64,000 bases of DNA. Source: Roseivirga sp. 4D4 (lineage in GTDB: Bacteria > Bacteroidota > Bacteroidia > Cytophagales > Cyclobacteriaceae). The notes below the pieces were generated by a model. It saw only the letters and a program-made list of their open reading frames with translations, made no database searches and had not been told where the DNA came from. Where the stretch lies: the NCBI RefSeq assembly GCF_001747095.1, contig NZ_MDGP01000001.1, forward strand, positions 3,641,001-3,705,000, read 5' to 3'. Of the stretch, positions 8,653 through 17,568 are shown one piece after another. The translations under genes were made by a program, and so were the position numbers. Position 1 is the stretch's first letter, and every line of letters starts with the position of its first letter.

Positions 8653-10761
8653 GTGCAAACTGACGATATGTCAAACTTCTTAAACATAGAGAGCGACTTT
8701 CTCGATAGGACCATTTCAACGATTGAAGAGAACCTGTCCGATCAAGATTTTGGCGTTTCTGAATTGGCAGAAAGTTTGGACATGAGCCGCTCTAACCTAC
8801 TCCGAAAGGTTCAGAAACTGACGAACCTTTCCGTTAGTGTTTTGATCAGGCAAACCCGATTGCATCATGCACAGGATTTTTTAAGAAGCGATGAGTTTAC
8901 GGTCTCCGAGGTTTCCTACAAAGTCGGATTCAACAGTGTATCCTACTTCACAAAATGCTATCGAGAGCATTATGGCTATCCTCCAGGTGAGGAAAAGTCA
9001 AGGTTTCTAGCATCGAAATCAGAAGCTACGGTAGGTGACACACGAAATAAAAGCTCAAAAAAGTGGCTTTGGCCCATTGCAATAGTTTGTGCAGTTGTAC
9101 TGACCATTATCTTTTTCCCAAACCAGAAGCCAGCTGAAAATCGCAATCAGGAGAAATCGATAGCCGTTCTGCCTTTTAAAAATGATAGTAACGATTCCAG
9201 CAATATCTACTTTGTTAATGGTATGATGGAAGCGGTGCTGAATAATTTACAGAAGATTGAAAACCTCAGAGTTATCAGTAGAACCTCAGTAGAGAGTTAT
9301 CGCGATAAGGCAGTATCAATTGCTGAAATAGCCGATAAACTTGATGCCGATTATATTGTGGAAGGAAGCGGTCAAAAAGTAGGGGATGAAATCCTGTTAA
9401 CGATCCAACTGATCGAGGCGCCAAAAGATGATCATCTCTGGTCGCAGCAGTATCAAAGGTTATCCAATAACGTGTTCGACCTTCAGGCAGAGGTTGCTAA
9501 GGATATTGCCCAACAGATTGAGGTTTATATCTCACCCGATGAAATAAGACGGATCGAAAAATTACCTACCGAAAATGCTTTGGCCTATGATTACTTTCTC
9601 AGAGGCTTGGCCATTATGAACAAACTCTTTGGTGCCGATCTATACCAGGCTTTGGAATACTTTGAAAAGTCAGTCGAAGAAGATCCTAATTTTGCCCTTG
9701 GCTATGCCAATATGGCGATTTGCTACTATTACATAGACCTTTATGCAGCTCAGAAACAGTTTACCAAACAACTCAATGAGCTTTCAGATCGGTCCCTTTT
9801 CCTGGACCCCGAACTTTTTGCTAGCCAAGTGGCTAAAGGCCTTTTTTACATGCAAGATGCTCAGTATCCTCTGGCAGTGGAATACTTTGAAAAGGCCTTG
9901 ACCTATAGCCCAAGTTCGGTGAGCGCTAATAATTTCTTGTCTGAGATTTATAATGTGTACATGCCTAACACAAGAAGGTATTTGACCCATGCACTAAAAG
10001 TCTTTAAGCTTGATAGAACGAATGCCGACTCTACAATGACGAGTATTTCGTTTTTGCATCTTAGCAATGCTTTAGCGCAGACTGGTTTTTTCGATGAGGC
10101 AGAAATTATTGTGAAGAGATCAATCAGCTTGGACAGTACGAATCTATTTTCACAGTATTTATATCCATACATCAAAATGGCTCAGGGCAATGATTTGCCC
10201 ACAACGGTCGATCTATTGAAAGATGTTTTGAGAAAGGACACTACGCGTCTTGATATCATCCAAGAGGTAGCCAAGGTCTATTACACCATGGAAAAGTATG
10301 AGGAGGCTGCATATTTCTACGATATATTCAACACCATCAAAAAGACTTATGGTCTTAGCATCTTTGAAGGTGAAGCATTAAAAATTGCCTTTGTTTACGA
10401 CCAACTCGGCCGGGAAGAGGAGGCGAAAGAACAAATAGAGACTTATTATGAGTTTGCTCAAAATGACAATTCCATCTACAAAGACTTAATCATGTCGAGC
10501 TACTATGCTTATTTGGGAGATGTCGAAAAGGCTATCGAATACCTAAAGAAATTCTCGGAGCAACGCGATTACTATTATTGGTTGGTAATGTTGATGAAGG
10601 ATGACCCTATTATGAAGCGACTAGAGGTACATCCTGACTATGCACCGACTATGCAGAAAATCGATGATCAGTTTTGGGAGAGCCATAGGGAAATCAGAAA
10701 AATGCTCGAGAAAGAAGGCTTACTCGATAGTCGGAATCTTAGAAAAGCCTCTTCTTACTGA
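8653..10761 (+). CDS. Membrane-anchored AraC-type regulator with FlgO-like and TPR sensor domain
   Basis: The frame opens at GTG 8653 (702 residues); ATG 8668 (MSNFLNIESDF) is an equally good start. Residues ~10-115 are an AraC helix-turn-helix pair (FGVSELAESLDMSRSNLLRK; VSEVSYKVGFNSVSYFTKCY). One membrane helix follows at ~135-153 (WLWPIAIVCAVVLTIIFF). Residues ~165-290 match the FlgO/TolB-like domain (SIAVLPFKNDS), and ~300-690 are TPR repeats. The layout is like CadC/ToxR, with DNA binding in the cytoplasm and a sensor in the periplasm, but built on an AraC domain placed at the N-terminus. Nearest possible targets are the divergent ankyrin/acyltransferase genes. Signal unknown. Confidence 0.88.
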   Translation: MQTDDMSNFLNIESDFLDRTISTIEENLSDQDFGVSELAESLDMSRSNLLRKVQKLTNLSVSVLIRQTRLHHAQDFLRSDEFTVSEVSYKVGFNSVSYFTKCYREHYGYPPGEEKSRFLASKSEATVGDTRNKSSKKWLWPIAIVCAVVLTIIFFPNQKPAENRNQEKSIAVLPFKNDSNDSSNIYFVNGMMEAVLNNLQKIENLRVISRTSVESYRDKAVSIAEIADKLDADYIVEGSGQKVGDEILLTIQLIEAPKDDHLWSQQYQRLSNNVFDLQAEVAKDIAQQIEVYISPDEIRRIEKLPTENALAYDYFLRGLAIMNKLFGADLYQALEYFEKSVEEDPNFALGYANMAICYYYIDLYAAQKQFTKQLNELSDRSLFLDPELFASQVAKGLFYMQDAQYPLAVEYFEKALTYSPSSVSANNFLSEIYNVYMPNTRRYLTHALKVFKLDRTNADSTMTSISFLHLSNALAQTGFFDEAEIIVKRSISLDSTNLFSQYLYPYIKMAQGNDLPTTVDLLKDVLRKDTTRLDIIQEVAKVYYTMEKYEEAAYFYDIFNTIKKTYGLSIFEGEALKIAFVYDQLGREEEAKEQIETYYEFAQNDNSIYKDLIMSSYYAYLGDVEKAIEYLKKFSEQRDYYYWLVMLMKDDPIMKRLEVHPDYAPTMQKIDDQFWESHREIRKMLEKEGLLDSRNLRKASSY

Positions 10762-10770
10762 TCAAAAATG

Positions 10771-11622
10771 CTACTTCTCTACATTCAATACCATTACCGG
10801 AAGTTCCGAATGGTTCACTACATATTCAGTTATATCACCTCTTAAGATGCGCTGCAATTGATTGGGTTGAAAGGATAGCAATAATATCATATCTGCCCCA
10901 TAGTGCATAGAGGCTCTGAGGATTCCCTTTTTTCGACTCTTATCAGAGACTACCTTAAAATCACAATTTTCAAAATTATGCTTGTTCTGAAAAGAAGCAA
11001 TGCGCTTATCTAATTCATAGCTTGTACTAAAAAAGGAGGGCGTATTGATATGCAGGAACTCCAGACGCGCATCGAAAAACTGCTGGATCTCTTTCAACTG
11101 ATGAGCGGACTGTTCATAGTTATTTGTAAAATCGGTCGGTACCAGAATCTTTTTTATTCGTCTGTCCTGCGAGGGGTTATTAACAACCAGCACAGGTTTC
11201 TTCGCTAATCTGACGATACGCTCGTTGTGATTGATACCGAAAGCGCTATCGATTTTGTATTCCGTATGCCCTCCTACAATCAAAAGGTCGTAATTCTCAT
11301 TGTGAATGTGCTCAGCCACTTTATCGGGTAAGTCGTCTACTTTTAGCCTGAGCTTTAAGTCAAAATTTTCCGATTTGTACTCATTGGTCAACCGCTCTAG
11401 ACGTAGTTGATTGCTTTGCAGAATATCCTGAAGGAATTGTTTCCCACTGCTCCCAAGGCTTTCATATTCACCCGCCTCGTTCATTTGGACGGATAACGCT
11501 GCCTGTACAATATGGAAAACATCAACCTCACCTTTAGATATTTCGGCTATTTGACAGGCCATCTCCAGAGAGTGACGAGATTTTTGAGAAAAATCTACAG
11601 GAACGAGAATCTGATTGAACAT
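10771..11622 (-). CDS. Tandem-domain universal stress protein (UspA family)
   Basis: This 283-residue protein begins MFNQILVPVDFSQKSRHSLEMA, a standard Usp opening. The first domain runs to ~150 and contains the NYDLLIVGGHTEYKIDSAFG and VRLAKKPVLVVNNP segments; the second starts at about 157 (IKKILVPTDFTNNYEQSA) and ends with a MVL strand. It is convergent with the AraC/TPR regulator, with only nine bases between stop codons and no terminator visible. Its function is presumably cytoplasmic stress survival. It is a second paralogue besides 2812-3636, with only modest similarity between the two by eye. Confidence 0.9.
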   Translation of the reverse strand: MFNQILVPVDFSQKSRHSLEMACQIAEISKGEVDVFHIVQAALSVQMNEAGEYESLGSSGKQFLQDILQSNQLRLERLTNEYKSENFDLKLRLKVDDLPDKVAEHIHNENYDLLIVGGHTEYKIDSAFGINHNERIVRLAKKPVLVVNNPSQDRRIKKILVPTDFTNNYEQSAHQLKEIQQFFDARLEFLHINTPSFFSTSYELDKRIASFQNKHNFENCDFKVVSDKSRKKGILRASMHYGADMILLLSFQPNQLQRILRGDITEYVVNHSELPVMVLNVEK

Positions 11623-11974
11623 ACAAACCTTAGTTACAAATAATGACTAGGAATCAATTTCGATTTCTTTGACCACATTACCAACAATTGGCAAATAGCC
11701 TATTGGTTTATTAAGAGGCAGAGCGTCATGGGAAGCGGTATAATTTCCTTAATTTCAGATATTACATCATTTCATCAGGCATTTAGTCTAGTGTGTCAAA
11801 AAGTAAATGGTCAAAAACACTCAATCCTAATTACTGTTAGCTGGTCTTAGAAAGAGGTGGGTCTTTAAGAAGTAGGCCGAATACTCCGGAGGCTTTTCAC
11901 AACGGGTTAACAATCTCCTAGACTGCTTCTGTGTATTGAATTCAATGCACCGCTAAACTTAAAAATGAGACACT
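11623..11974. other. Intergenic region, no gene seen
   Basis: This 352-bp gap separates the divergent universal stress gene and the rimK-like gene. I see no credible coding frame, tRNA or hairpin terminator. An 8-mer GTCAAAAA occurs twice (11795-11802 and 11810-11817), 15 bp apart, which could be a regulator site but may be chance in AT-rich DNA. Confidence 0.5.
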
Positions 11975-12874
11975 ATGAAAATTGCCGTATTATCCAGAAA
12001 TCCACAATTGTATTCTACGAGTCGCTTGGTTGAAGCCATTACCGCAAAAGGGCATGAAGCTCTCGTGATAGACCACTTGAAATGTGATATTATTATGGAT
12101 GAAGTAGGACCGTCCATCCACTACAAAGGAGAGCAGTTGACAGATATAGATGCCGTCATTCCAAGAATTGGAGCTTCAGTCACTTTCTATGGTACAGCCG
12201 TGGTTAGACAATTCGAGATGATGAATGTTTTTTCTGCTGTCGAATCATTGGCCATTACCAGATCGAGAGATAAATTAAGGAGTCTTCAAATCCTCTCCAG
12301 TGTAGGTGTGAGAATGCCTAAAACAGCTTTTACAAACTTTGCGAAGGGAGAAAATAAGGTACTTAAGCATATCGGAAGTGCTCCTGTAGTCATCAAACTC
12401 CTTGAGGGTACTCAGGGTTTAGGCGTTGTGCTAGCGGAGACTGATAAGGCTGCTACTTCTGTGGTAGAGGCGTTTGAAAGCCTTAAAACTCGCGTAATTT
12501 TACAGCAGTTCATTGCAGAAGCAGGAGGGGCAGACATAAGGGCATTTGTGGTCAATGGAGAAGTTGTCGGATCTATGAAAAGACAAGGCAAAGAAGGTGA
12601 GTTTCGCTCTAACCTTCACAGAGGAGGTCACGCCAATATTATTAAATTGTCAAGGGCAGAAAAATCGACTGCCTTGCTTGCTGCAAAAAGTATGGGTTTA
12701 GCAATTGCTGGTGTAGACATGCTACAATCAAAATCTGGTCCTATGGTGTTGGAAGTTAATTCTTCGCCAGGTCTGGAGGGCATTGAAAAAGCCACGAATG
12801 TTGATATTGCGGGTAAAATAGTTGACTTTATAGAAGTGTCTGCCAAGAAAAAGAGACGAAGAAATAAGGCCTAA
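11975..12874 (+). CDS. rimK: RimK-family ATP-grasp ligase (ribosomal S6-glutamate ligase type)
   Basis: This protein has 299 residues, the usual RimK length. The opening [21 protein letters not shown] and the [19 protein letters not shown] segment are RimK hallmarks. The ATP-grasp core shows [19 protein letters not shown], the [20 protein letters not shown] stretch and the metal-binding [14 protein letters not shown] near the end. A basic tail (KKKRRRNKA) closes it. Family members add glutamate residues to the C-terminus of ribosomal protein S6 or make poly-glutamate; which substrate applies is not visible. The AstE-like gene starts nine bases later, suggesting one operon and a linked amide-forming and amide-cleaving pair. 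Confidence 0.9.
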   Translation: MKIAVLSRNPQLYSTSRLVEAITAKGHEALVIDHLKCDIIMDEVGPSIHYKGEQLTDIDAVIPRIGASVTFYGTAVVRQFEMMNVFSAVESLAITRSRDKLRSLQILSSVGVRMPKTAFTNFAKGENKVLKHIGSAPVVIKLLEGTQGLGVVLAETDKAATSVVEAFESLKTRVILQQFIAEAGGADIRAFVVNGEVVGSMKRQGKEGEFRSNLHRGGHANIIKLSRAEKSTALLAAKSMGLAIAGVDMLQSKSGPMVLEVNSSPGLEGIEKATNVDIAGKIVDFIEVSAKKKRRRNKA

Positions 12875-12883
12875 GAAATTCAT

Positions 12884-13828
12884 ATGATCATCAATAACGT
12901 AGAGACCTTACCTGGTCAAACAAATAGAATAACAGTCAATGTAGCCAAGCTACCCTCTCACTCACCCATTGATATTTCTATTACCATTGCGCGAGCAGAA
13001 AAGCCTGGTCCCGTATTGTTGTTATCTGCGGGCTTACATGGCGATGAAATCAACGGGATTGAAACAGTAAGAAGAATCATCGATCAAGATATCCATATAC
13101 CAGAGATCGGAACGGTCATTTGTATTCCTATCATTAATATTTATGGCTTCATTCACTTTTCAAGATCCTTACCTGATGGAAAAGATATGAATAGGTCGTT
13201 TCCAGGAAATAAAAATGGATCTTTGGCTTCAAGAGTTGCTTATTATTTGATGCGAGATATCGTTCCTATGATAGACTATGGAGTAGATTTTCATACGGGC
13301 GGTGCCGATCGGACTAACTACCCTCAAGTAAGATGTTTGACCAAAGATCCTATCAATGCCGACTTGGCTAAAGCTTTTCATGCCCCTTTCACTTTGAACT
13401 CACCCTATCGACCAAAATCTTTCAGGCAATCTGCTGCCAAGCTTGGTAAAAAGATACTAGTCTTTGAAGGAGGTGAGTCAGGCCGATTTGATGAATTTGC
13501 GATTCAGGAAGGTATCAATGGAACACAACGATTGATGCATCACTTAGGCATGGCGGCTAAGCCAATGACTGATCCTGGTTATGAGAACAAGATGATCAAC
13601 CATTCCTCTTGGGTTAGAGCAAGGTCATCAGGCCTTTTCCAGACTTTAGTACAGAGCGGAGAGTATGTAAAAAAGAATCAATTGGTGGGTCATATTACCG
13701 ATCCTTTTGGAGAATTCAGTGTAGCCTTAAAAGCGCCTTCGGAAGGGTACATTATTGGATTACAGAATAACCCAATTCTGCATATGGGAGATGCAGTCAT
13801 GCATATTGGTAGAACAACTATTGATTAG
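12884..13828 (+). CDS. Succinylglutamate desuccinylase/aspartoacylase-family metallohydrolase
   Basis: This 314-residue protein has the AstE/aspartoacylase zinc site: GLHGDEING (His52, Glu55) and DFHTGG (His137). It also has the substrate-binding DMNRSFPG (~102-109) and a catalytic-Glu-like FEGGESG near residue 200. The C-terminal ~80 residues form the usual beta domain (GLFQTLVQSGEYVKKNQLVGHITD). Members cleave N-acyl-amino-acid amide bonds. It sits nine bases after rimK, an association known from other marine bacteria, so it may trim or recycle glutamyl modifications; this is inference. No signal peptide is present, so it is cytoplasmic. Confidence 0.88.
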   Translation: MIINNVETLPGQTNRITVNVAKLPSHSPIDISITIARAEKPGPVLLLSAGLHGDEINGIETVRRIIDQDIHIPEIGTVICIPIINIYGFIHFSRSLPDGKDMNRSFPGNKNGSLASRVAYYLMRDIVPMIDYGVDFHTGGADRTNYPQVRCLTKDPINADLAKAFHAPFTLNSPYRPKSFRQSAAKLGKKILVFEGGESGRFDEFAIQEGINGTQRLMHHLGMAAKPMTDPGYENKMINHSSWVRARSSGLFQTLVQSGEYVKKNQLVGHITDPFGEFSVALKAPSEGYIIGLQNNPILHMGDAVMHIGRTTID

Positions 13829-13850
13829 TCACTAGACGATTGATAACAGA

Positions 13851-15083
13851 GTGAGAACTTCCTTTCTGAAATATTTTCTATCAATTCTAACTGTTCTTTG
13901 CTGCACAGACCTCACTGGTCAAACGGCAATAGAAGCTTTGAGGGCTAAAATGCACGCTAAGACAGTCTCAGCTGCTCAGTCGGTAGAGGCAATTCAAAGA
14001 AATAAGGATTCACTTTACTTTAAACCCAAAACCAGTATTGAAGAACTCGCTATTCTCGAGTTGAAAAATACCATTGAATCAATGGCCAAACGCTATAGGT
14101 TTAACGGTGAGGTATTGGTGTGTCAGAGCAATCGCATTTTGACGCATTCTTCATTTGGCTTTGCCAACCCTTTCCAAAAAGAGAACTTAGAAAAAGGCTA
14201 CAGGTTTCAGTTGGCATCGATCAGCAAGCAGTTTACGGCAGTAGCTATCTTAGAGTTGATTGCCAAAGGCAAACTCTCATTAGATGATTCTTTTTCTCAA
14301 TACTTTCCTGAATTCAAATTTAAAGAGATCACCATTGAGCATTTGCTTACACATGGATCGGGTTTGCCAGACTATTTTTGGTATTTAGAAAATACCTGGA
14401 AGTCTGATTTGGGGCCGAAAAATGAAGATATCATACCATTGATTAATCGATACATTTCGTCTACAGATTTTGCACCTGGTACCGATCATGCTTATTCAAA
14501 TACTGGATATGCTTTACTAGCACTCTTAGTAGAGGACATTACAGGTACACCATTTAAGGACTATATGTCAAGGCAATACTTTAAACCTCTGAATATGACT
14601 AAAACCAGTTTTGTACGTGGTGGTTTAACGTTGACGGGATACGATAGGGATAGTGTTACAAAACTATATCTGCCGATTCAATCCAGCCTGTCTAATGCAG
14701 TTTTTGGAGACAAGGGCATTTATTCCTCGGCTTGGGACTTGAACCGGTGGTTCATCGCGCTGAAGGAAGGGAGAATACTGAATCAAAAATGGATAGACCT
14801 TATGTTCTATCCTAAAGACTTTGAGAAGACTTCAAAAAGCTACGGTATGGGTTTTAAGCTTGAGTGGTCAAAATTCAGACTATTGAAAGTTTTCCATAAT
14901 GGTTTATGGGAAGGCTTTCGAAACGGGATCGCCTACTTTCCCAAGAAGGATTTACAAATCATTGTGCTTAGTCATACTTCCGTTGTGGGAAAGAATATTT
15001 TTGAGGAACAAATTCATGAGGCCGCGTTGAAAGCGATCGATAAGTTGCCTCCTGTGGAAGCCAAAGTAATCCCAAAAAGATAA
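13851..15083 (+). CDS. Secreted serine hydrolase (class C beta-lactamase / PBP-like)
   Basis: The GTG start at 13851 gives 410 residues with a signal peptide ending near residue 23 (LTGQ). The active-site SxxK is SISK (123-126), followed by the family segment IEHLLTHGSGLPDY. The second motif YxN is YSN (215-217), and the C-terminal HxG is probably HNG in VFHNGLWEG. Such proteins include esterases, D-amino-acid peptidases and weak penicillin-binding proteins; antibiotic resistance should not be assumed. It starts 22 bp after the AstE-like gene and is followed after four bases by a DUF2490 gene, so it is probably co-transcribed with both. Confidence 0.88.
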   Translation: MRTSFLKYFLSILTVLCCTDLTGQTAIEALRAKMHAKTVSAAQSVEAIQRNKDSLYFKPKTSIEELAILELKNTIESMAKRYRFNGEVLVCQSNRILTHSSFGFANPFQKENLEKGYRFQLASISKQFTAVAILELIAKGKLSLDDSFSQYFPEFKFKEITIEHLLTHGSGLPDYFWYLENTWKSDLGPKNEDIIPLINRYISSTDFAPGTDHAYSNTGYALLALLVEDITGTPFKDYMSRQYFKPLNMTKTSFVRGGLTLTGYDRDSVTKLYLPIQSSLSNAVFGDKGIYSSAWDLNRWFIALKEGRILNQKWIDLMFYPKDFEKTSKSYGMGFKLEWSKFRLLKVFHNGLWEGFRNGIAYFPKKDLQIIVLSHTSVVGKNIFEEQIHEAALKAIDKLPPVEAKVIPKR

Positions 15084-15087
15084 AGAG

Positions 15088-15840
15088 ATGTTGAACAAGG
15101 TTATTGACATTTCGGGAAGACCAATAAGTACAAGGTTAGTGTTCATTTTGAGTCTGATGATATTAGCCACTTTTATGTCAAGGGCTCAAAAGAACAATGA
15201 TGCCAATATGCTTACGTGGTACCAATATAAAGGAGATGTAGACTTGGGTAATCGTTTCTCGGTTGTCTTGGATTTTCAGCACCGAAGGCAAGACTTTGTC
15301 AATTACAGCAGTCAGCAAGTGCTGAGACCTGGGCTGGCATATACCTTAAAGTCTGATGTGAAATTTACCTTGGGTACTGCTGTTTTCTGGCATAATATCA
15401 ATGGAGAAAACCCTGTTTATAGACCTGAAGTAAGGCCTTATACTTTTGCTGAATGGAAACAACCATTGGGCAAAATTCAAGTGACGCACCGTTTTCGTTT
15501 TGAGCTGAGATACAATCGAAAAACTGCGGGTAGTGAAGTGCTGAGCGGTTATAATTTTAATTATCGAGCAGGGCATAAATTGGGTCTTGCCATACCGATT
15601 CAAAGTGAAAAGATTGATGATTTGAAGCTGGAAGTATATGATGAGGTACTAATCAATTTCGGGGAGAGAATTACAAGAAACTATCTAGATCAGAATAGAA
15701 TCTATGCAGGAATTAAAGGAAGGTTAACGGCTAAATCTACTTTCAAGCTTGGCTATATGTATATATTCGTTCCTTCCGGTAGTTCTATCGACTTTGTGAC
15801 GCAACACATTTTAGTGTTGGGGATCGGGCATAGATGGTAA
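15088..15840 (+). CDS. DUF2490 outer-membrane beta-barrel protein
   Basis: This 250-residue protein has an N-terminal hydrophobic signal (to about residue 33). The rest is made of alternating amphipathic strands such as RFSVVLDFQHRRQDF and TFKLGYMYIFVP, ending in HILVLGIGHRW with a terminal aromatic, as outer-membrane barrels do. The pattern matches DUF2490, a family of unknown function. It begins four bases after the serine hydrolase. A second DUF2490 gene is at 30954-31649 and shows the same QxxLRPG/RFRFE-like layout. Function unknown; surface or porin-like role inferred. Confidence 0.82.
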   Translation: MLNKVIDISGRPISTRLVFILSLMILATFMSRAQKNNDANMLTWYQYKGDVDLGNRFSVVLDFQHRRQDFVNYSSQQVLRPGLAYTLKSDVKFTLGTAVFWHNINGENPVYRPEVRPYTFAEWKQPLGKIQVTHRFRFELRYNRKTAGSEVLSGYNFNYRAGHKLGLAIPIQSEKIDDLKLEVYDEVLINFGERITRNYLDQNRIYAGIKGRLTAKSTFKLGYMYIFVPSGSSIDFVTQHILVLGIGHRW

Positions 15841-15893
15841 AAATTCGATAAGGCTTTGTGTAGAACACAAATTGGAATCACTAAATTTCCACT

Positions 15894-16427
15894 ATGGATA
15901 TAGAGCAAATTATAGTCGATCTCGAAAAATGGTTCGCAGATCATTTGGTCACTTTACTCATCTCCCTTGGGGTTGTCGTTCTTTATCTGATAAGTAGAAA
16001 AGTTATCAGAACTTTAGTTATCAGACATGGTGAAAAGCATGGTTTTGATAAGTCAAGAATGCTCTATATCAAGAAAATCACAGGTCTGGCGAATACCTTG
16101 TTATTCGGTGCTTTGTTAGGAGTTACTTGGGAAATTTCCCTTTCTGGTCTGTCATTTTATTTTGCCAGTATTTTCACAGTAGTAGGTGTGGCGTTGTTCG
16201 CCCACTGGTCCATTTTAAGTAACCTTACTGCCTCTGTTGTGTTGTTTTTCTTCTTTCCGTACAAGATAGGTTCTTACATCCGCATACAGGATGGTGATAA
16301 CTCTGTAGAAGGATTGATTGTAGATATCAAAATGTTCTACATCCATGTAGAATTGGAAGATGGTCGTATGGCAGCTTATCCTAATAACCTTGCCATTCAG
16401 AAACCATCGTTTCAAAAGAAGGCCTAG
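15894..16427 (+). CDS. Small MscS-type mechanosensitive channel
   Basis: The protein has 177 residues with three or four membrane segments (about 17-35, 65-83, 88-108 and 108-122). The pore-lining helix and following beta domain read FAHWSILSNLTASVVLFFF and PYKIGSYIRIQDGD, the MscS hallmark. The C-terminal alpha/beta vestibule of E. coli MscS is missing, leaving a minimal channel, a form common in Bacteroidota. It would release solutes on hypo-osmotic shock or act in signalling at the inner membrane. It ends one base from the convergent corA stop codon, so no terminator fits between them. Confidence 0.88.
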   Translation: MDIEQIIVDLEKWFADHLVTLLISLGVVVLYLISRKVIRTLVIRHGEKHGFDKSRMLYIKKITGLANTLLFGALLGVTWEISLSGLSFYFASIFTVVGVALFAHWSILSNLTASVVLFFFFPYKIGSYIRIQDGDNSVEGLIVDIKMFYIHVELEDGRMAAYPNNLAIQKPSFQKKA

Positions 16428-16428
16428 C

Positions 16429-17496
16429 CTAAATCCACTTTTTCCGTTTGAAATAGTAGAGCATACCTAAGGCAACGGTAATCATGACGCCCCAGAAAAT
16501 CGGATAGGCATAATGGTATTGCAGCTCCGGTAAATATTCGAAGTTGGTTCCATAGATACCAGCAATGAAGGTCAAAGGAATGAAGACCACCGAAAAGATG
16601 GTGAGTACTTTCATTACATCATTCAATCGATTAGATACCGTAGTTTGGTAAATATTCAATTGGTCAGATAGAATATCACTGTATGTTTCTACTGACTCAG
16701 CTGTGAGGCTGGCCAGCCCTTCAAGGTCTTTCAAAAAAGGTTGTGTTCTTTTATGAATTAAGGCAGAGTCAGATTTACTAAAGTGGATACAAGCCTCGCG
16801 TGCTGGTCGAATGACTTTTCGGAGATAGCTCATCTCTCGTTTATAATCGGTTATTTTTAGAATCGTATCCGAGGAGGCATCGCTTCCTAAAATTTGACTT
16901 TCAAGATGTTCAATTTTATCTCCAAAACGCTCGATGATATGGATATAGTGGTCTATTACCGTATCTAACATGACATAACACAAATAGTCAGCACCTCTTT
17001 CGCGAATCTTTGCACCTTCCTTACGTAGTCTATTCCTAATAGGGTCAAAGACATCTCCAAGCTCTTCTTGAAAAGTTAAAATATAGTTCTTGCCAACAAC
17101 GAAGGTGAGTTGTTCCGAATCAACATAGTCTCGTACTTTATCATATTTCAACATCTTAACTGCTATGAAGAAATAATCGTCATAATCAGTAAATGTGGGT
17201 CGCTGACCCGTGTTCAGAACATCCTCGATGAGTAAATTATGTAGGTCAAAATGACCGCCTATTTCGGTAATAAGTTCTTCATTATGTAGCCCGCAAACGT
17301 TAATCCAGGATACTGTTCCACTATCTTTTAATCCTTCTAAGGCCGTTTCATTTTCAAAATGCTTTTCAGAAATCGCTTTATTGGTATAGTCAATAAGGTG
17401 AATAGAGGTTTCCTTGAGGCGCTGCTTGCCGATAAACACCGGTGTACCAGGTGCAGCACCAATTTTCTTAGATCTATCTTTTAAAAATCTTGCCAT
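16429..17496 (-). CDS. corA: CorA-family magnesium/cobalt transporter with GTN motif
   Basis: The protein has 355 residues, the normal CorA length. It has a long cytoplasmic N-domain, the family segment NLLIEDVLNTGQRPTFTDYD, a stalk helix and two C-terminal membrane helices (about 295-315 and 328-348). A basic tail (KRKKWI) ends it. The selectivity-filter motif, normally YGMN, reads YGTN here (Thr317, ACC codon, bases 16546-16548), followed by FEYLPEL. Natural GVN and GIN variants are known in distant relatives; GTN may alter ion preference or be lineage-typical. It is followed 72 bp upstream by a CPA2 antiporter on the same strand. Confidence 0.92.
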   Translation of the reverse strand: MARFLKDRSKKIGAAPGTPVFIGKQRLKETSIHLIDYTNKAISEKHFENETALEGLKDSGTVSWINVCGLHNEELITEIGGHFDLHNLLIEDVLNTGQRPTFTDYDDYFFIAVKMLKYDKVRDYVDSEQLTFVVGKNYILTFQEELGDVFDPIRNRLRKEGAKIRERGADYLCYVMLDTVIDHYIHIIERFGDKIEHLESQILGSDASSDTILKITDYKREMSYLRKVIRPAREACIHFSKSDSALIHKRTQPFLKDLEGLASLTAESVETYSDILSDQLNIYQTTVSNRLNDVMKVLTIFSVVFIPLTFIAGIYGTNFEYLPELQYHYAYPIFWGVMITVALGMLYYFKRKKWI

Positions 17497-17568
17497 AGGG
17501 ACTTTGAATGGGCATGGATGAATTAGGTCAATATAGAAATATCCATTGATATAGCCTTTTTCCAGAGT

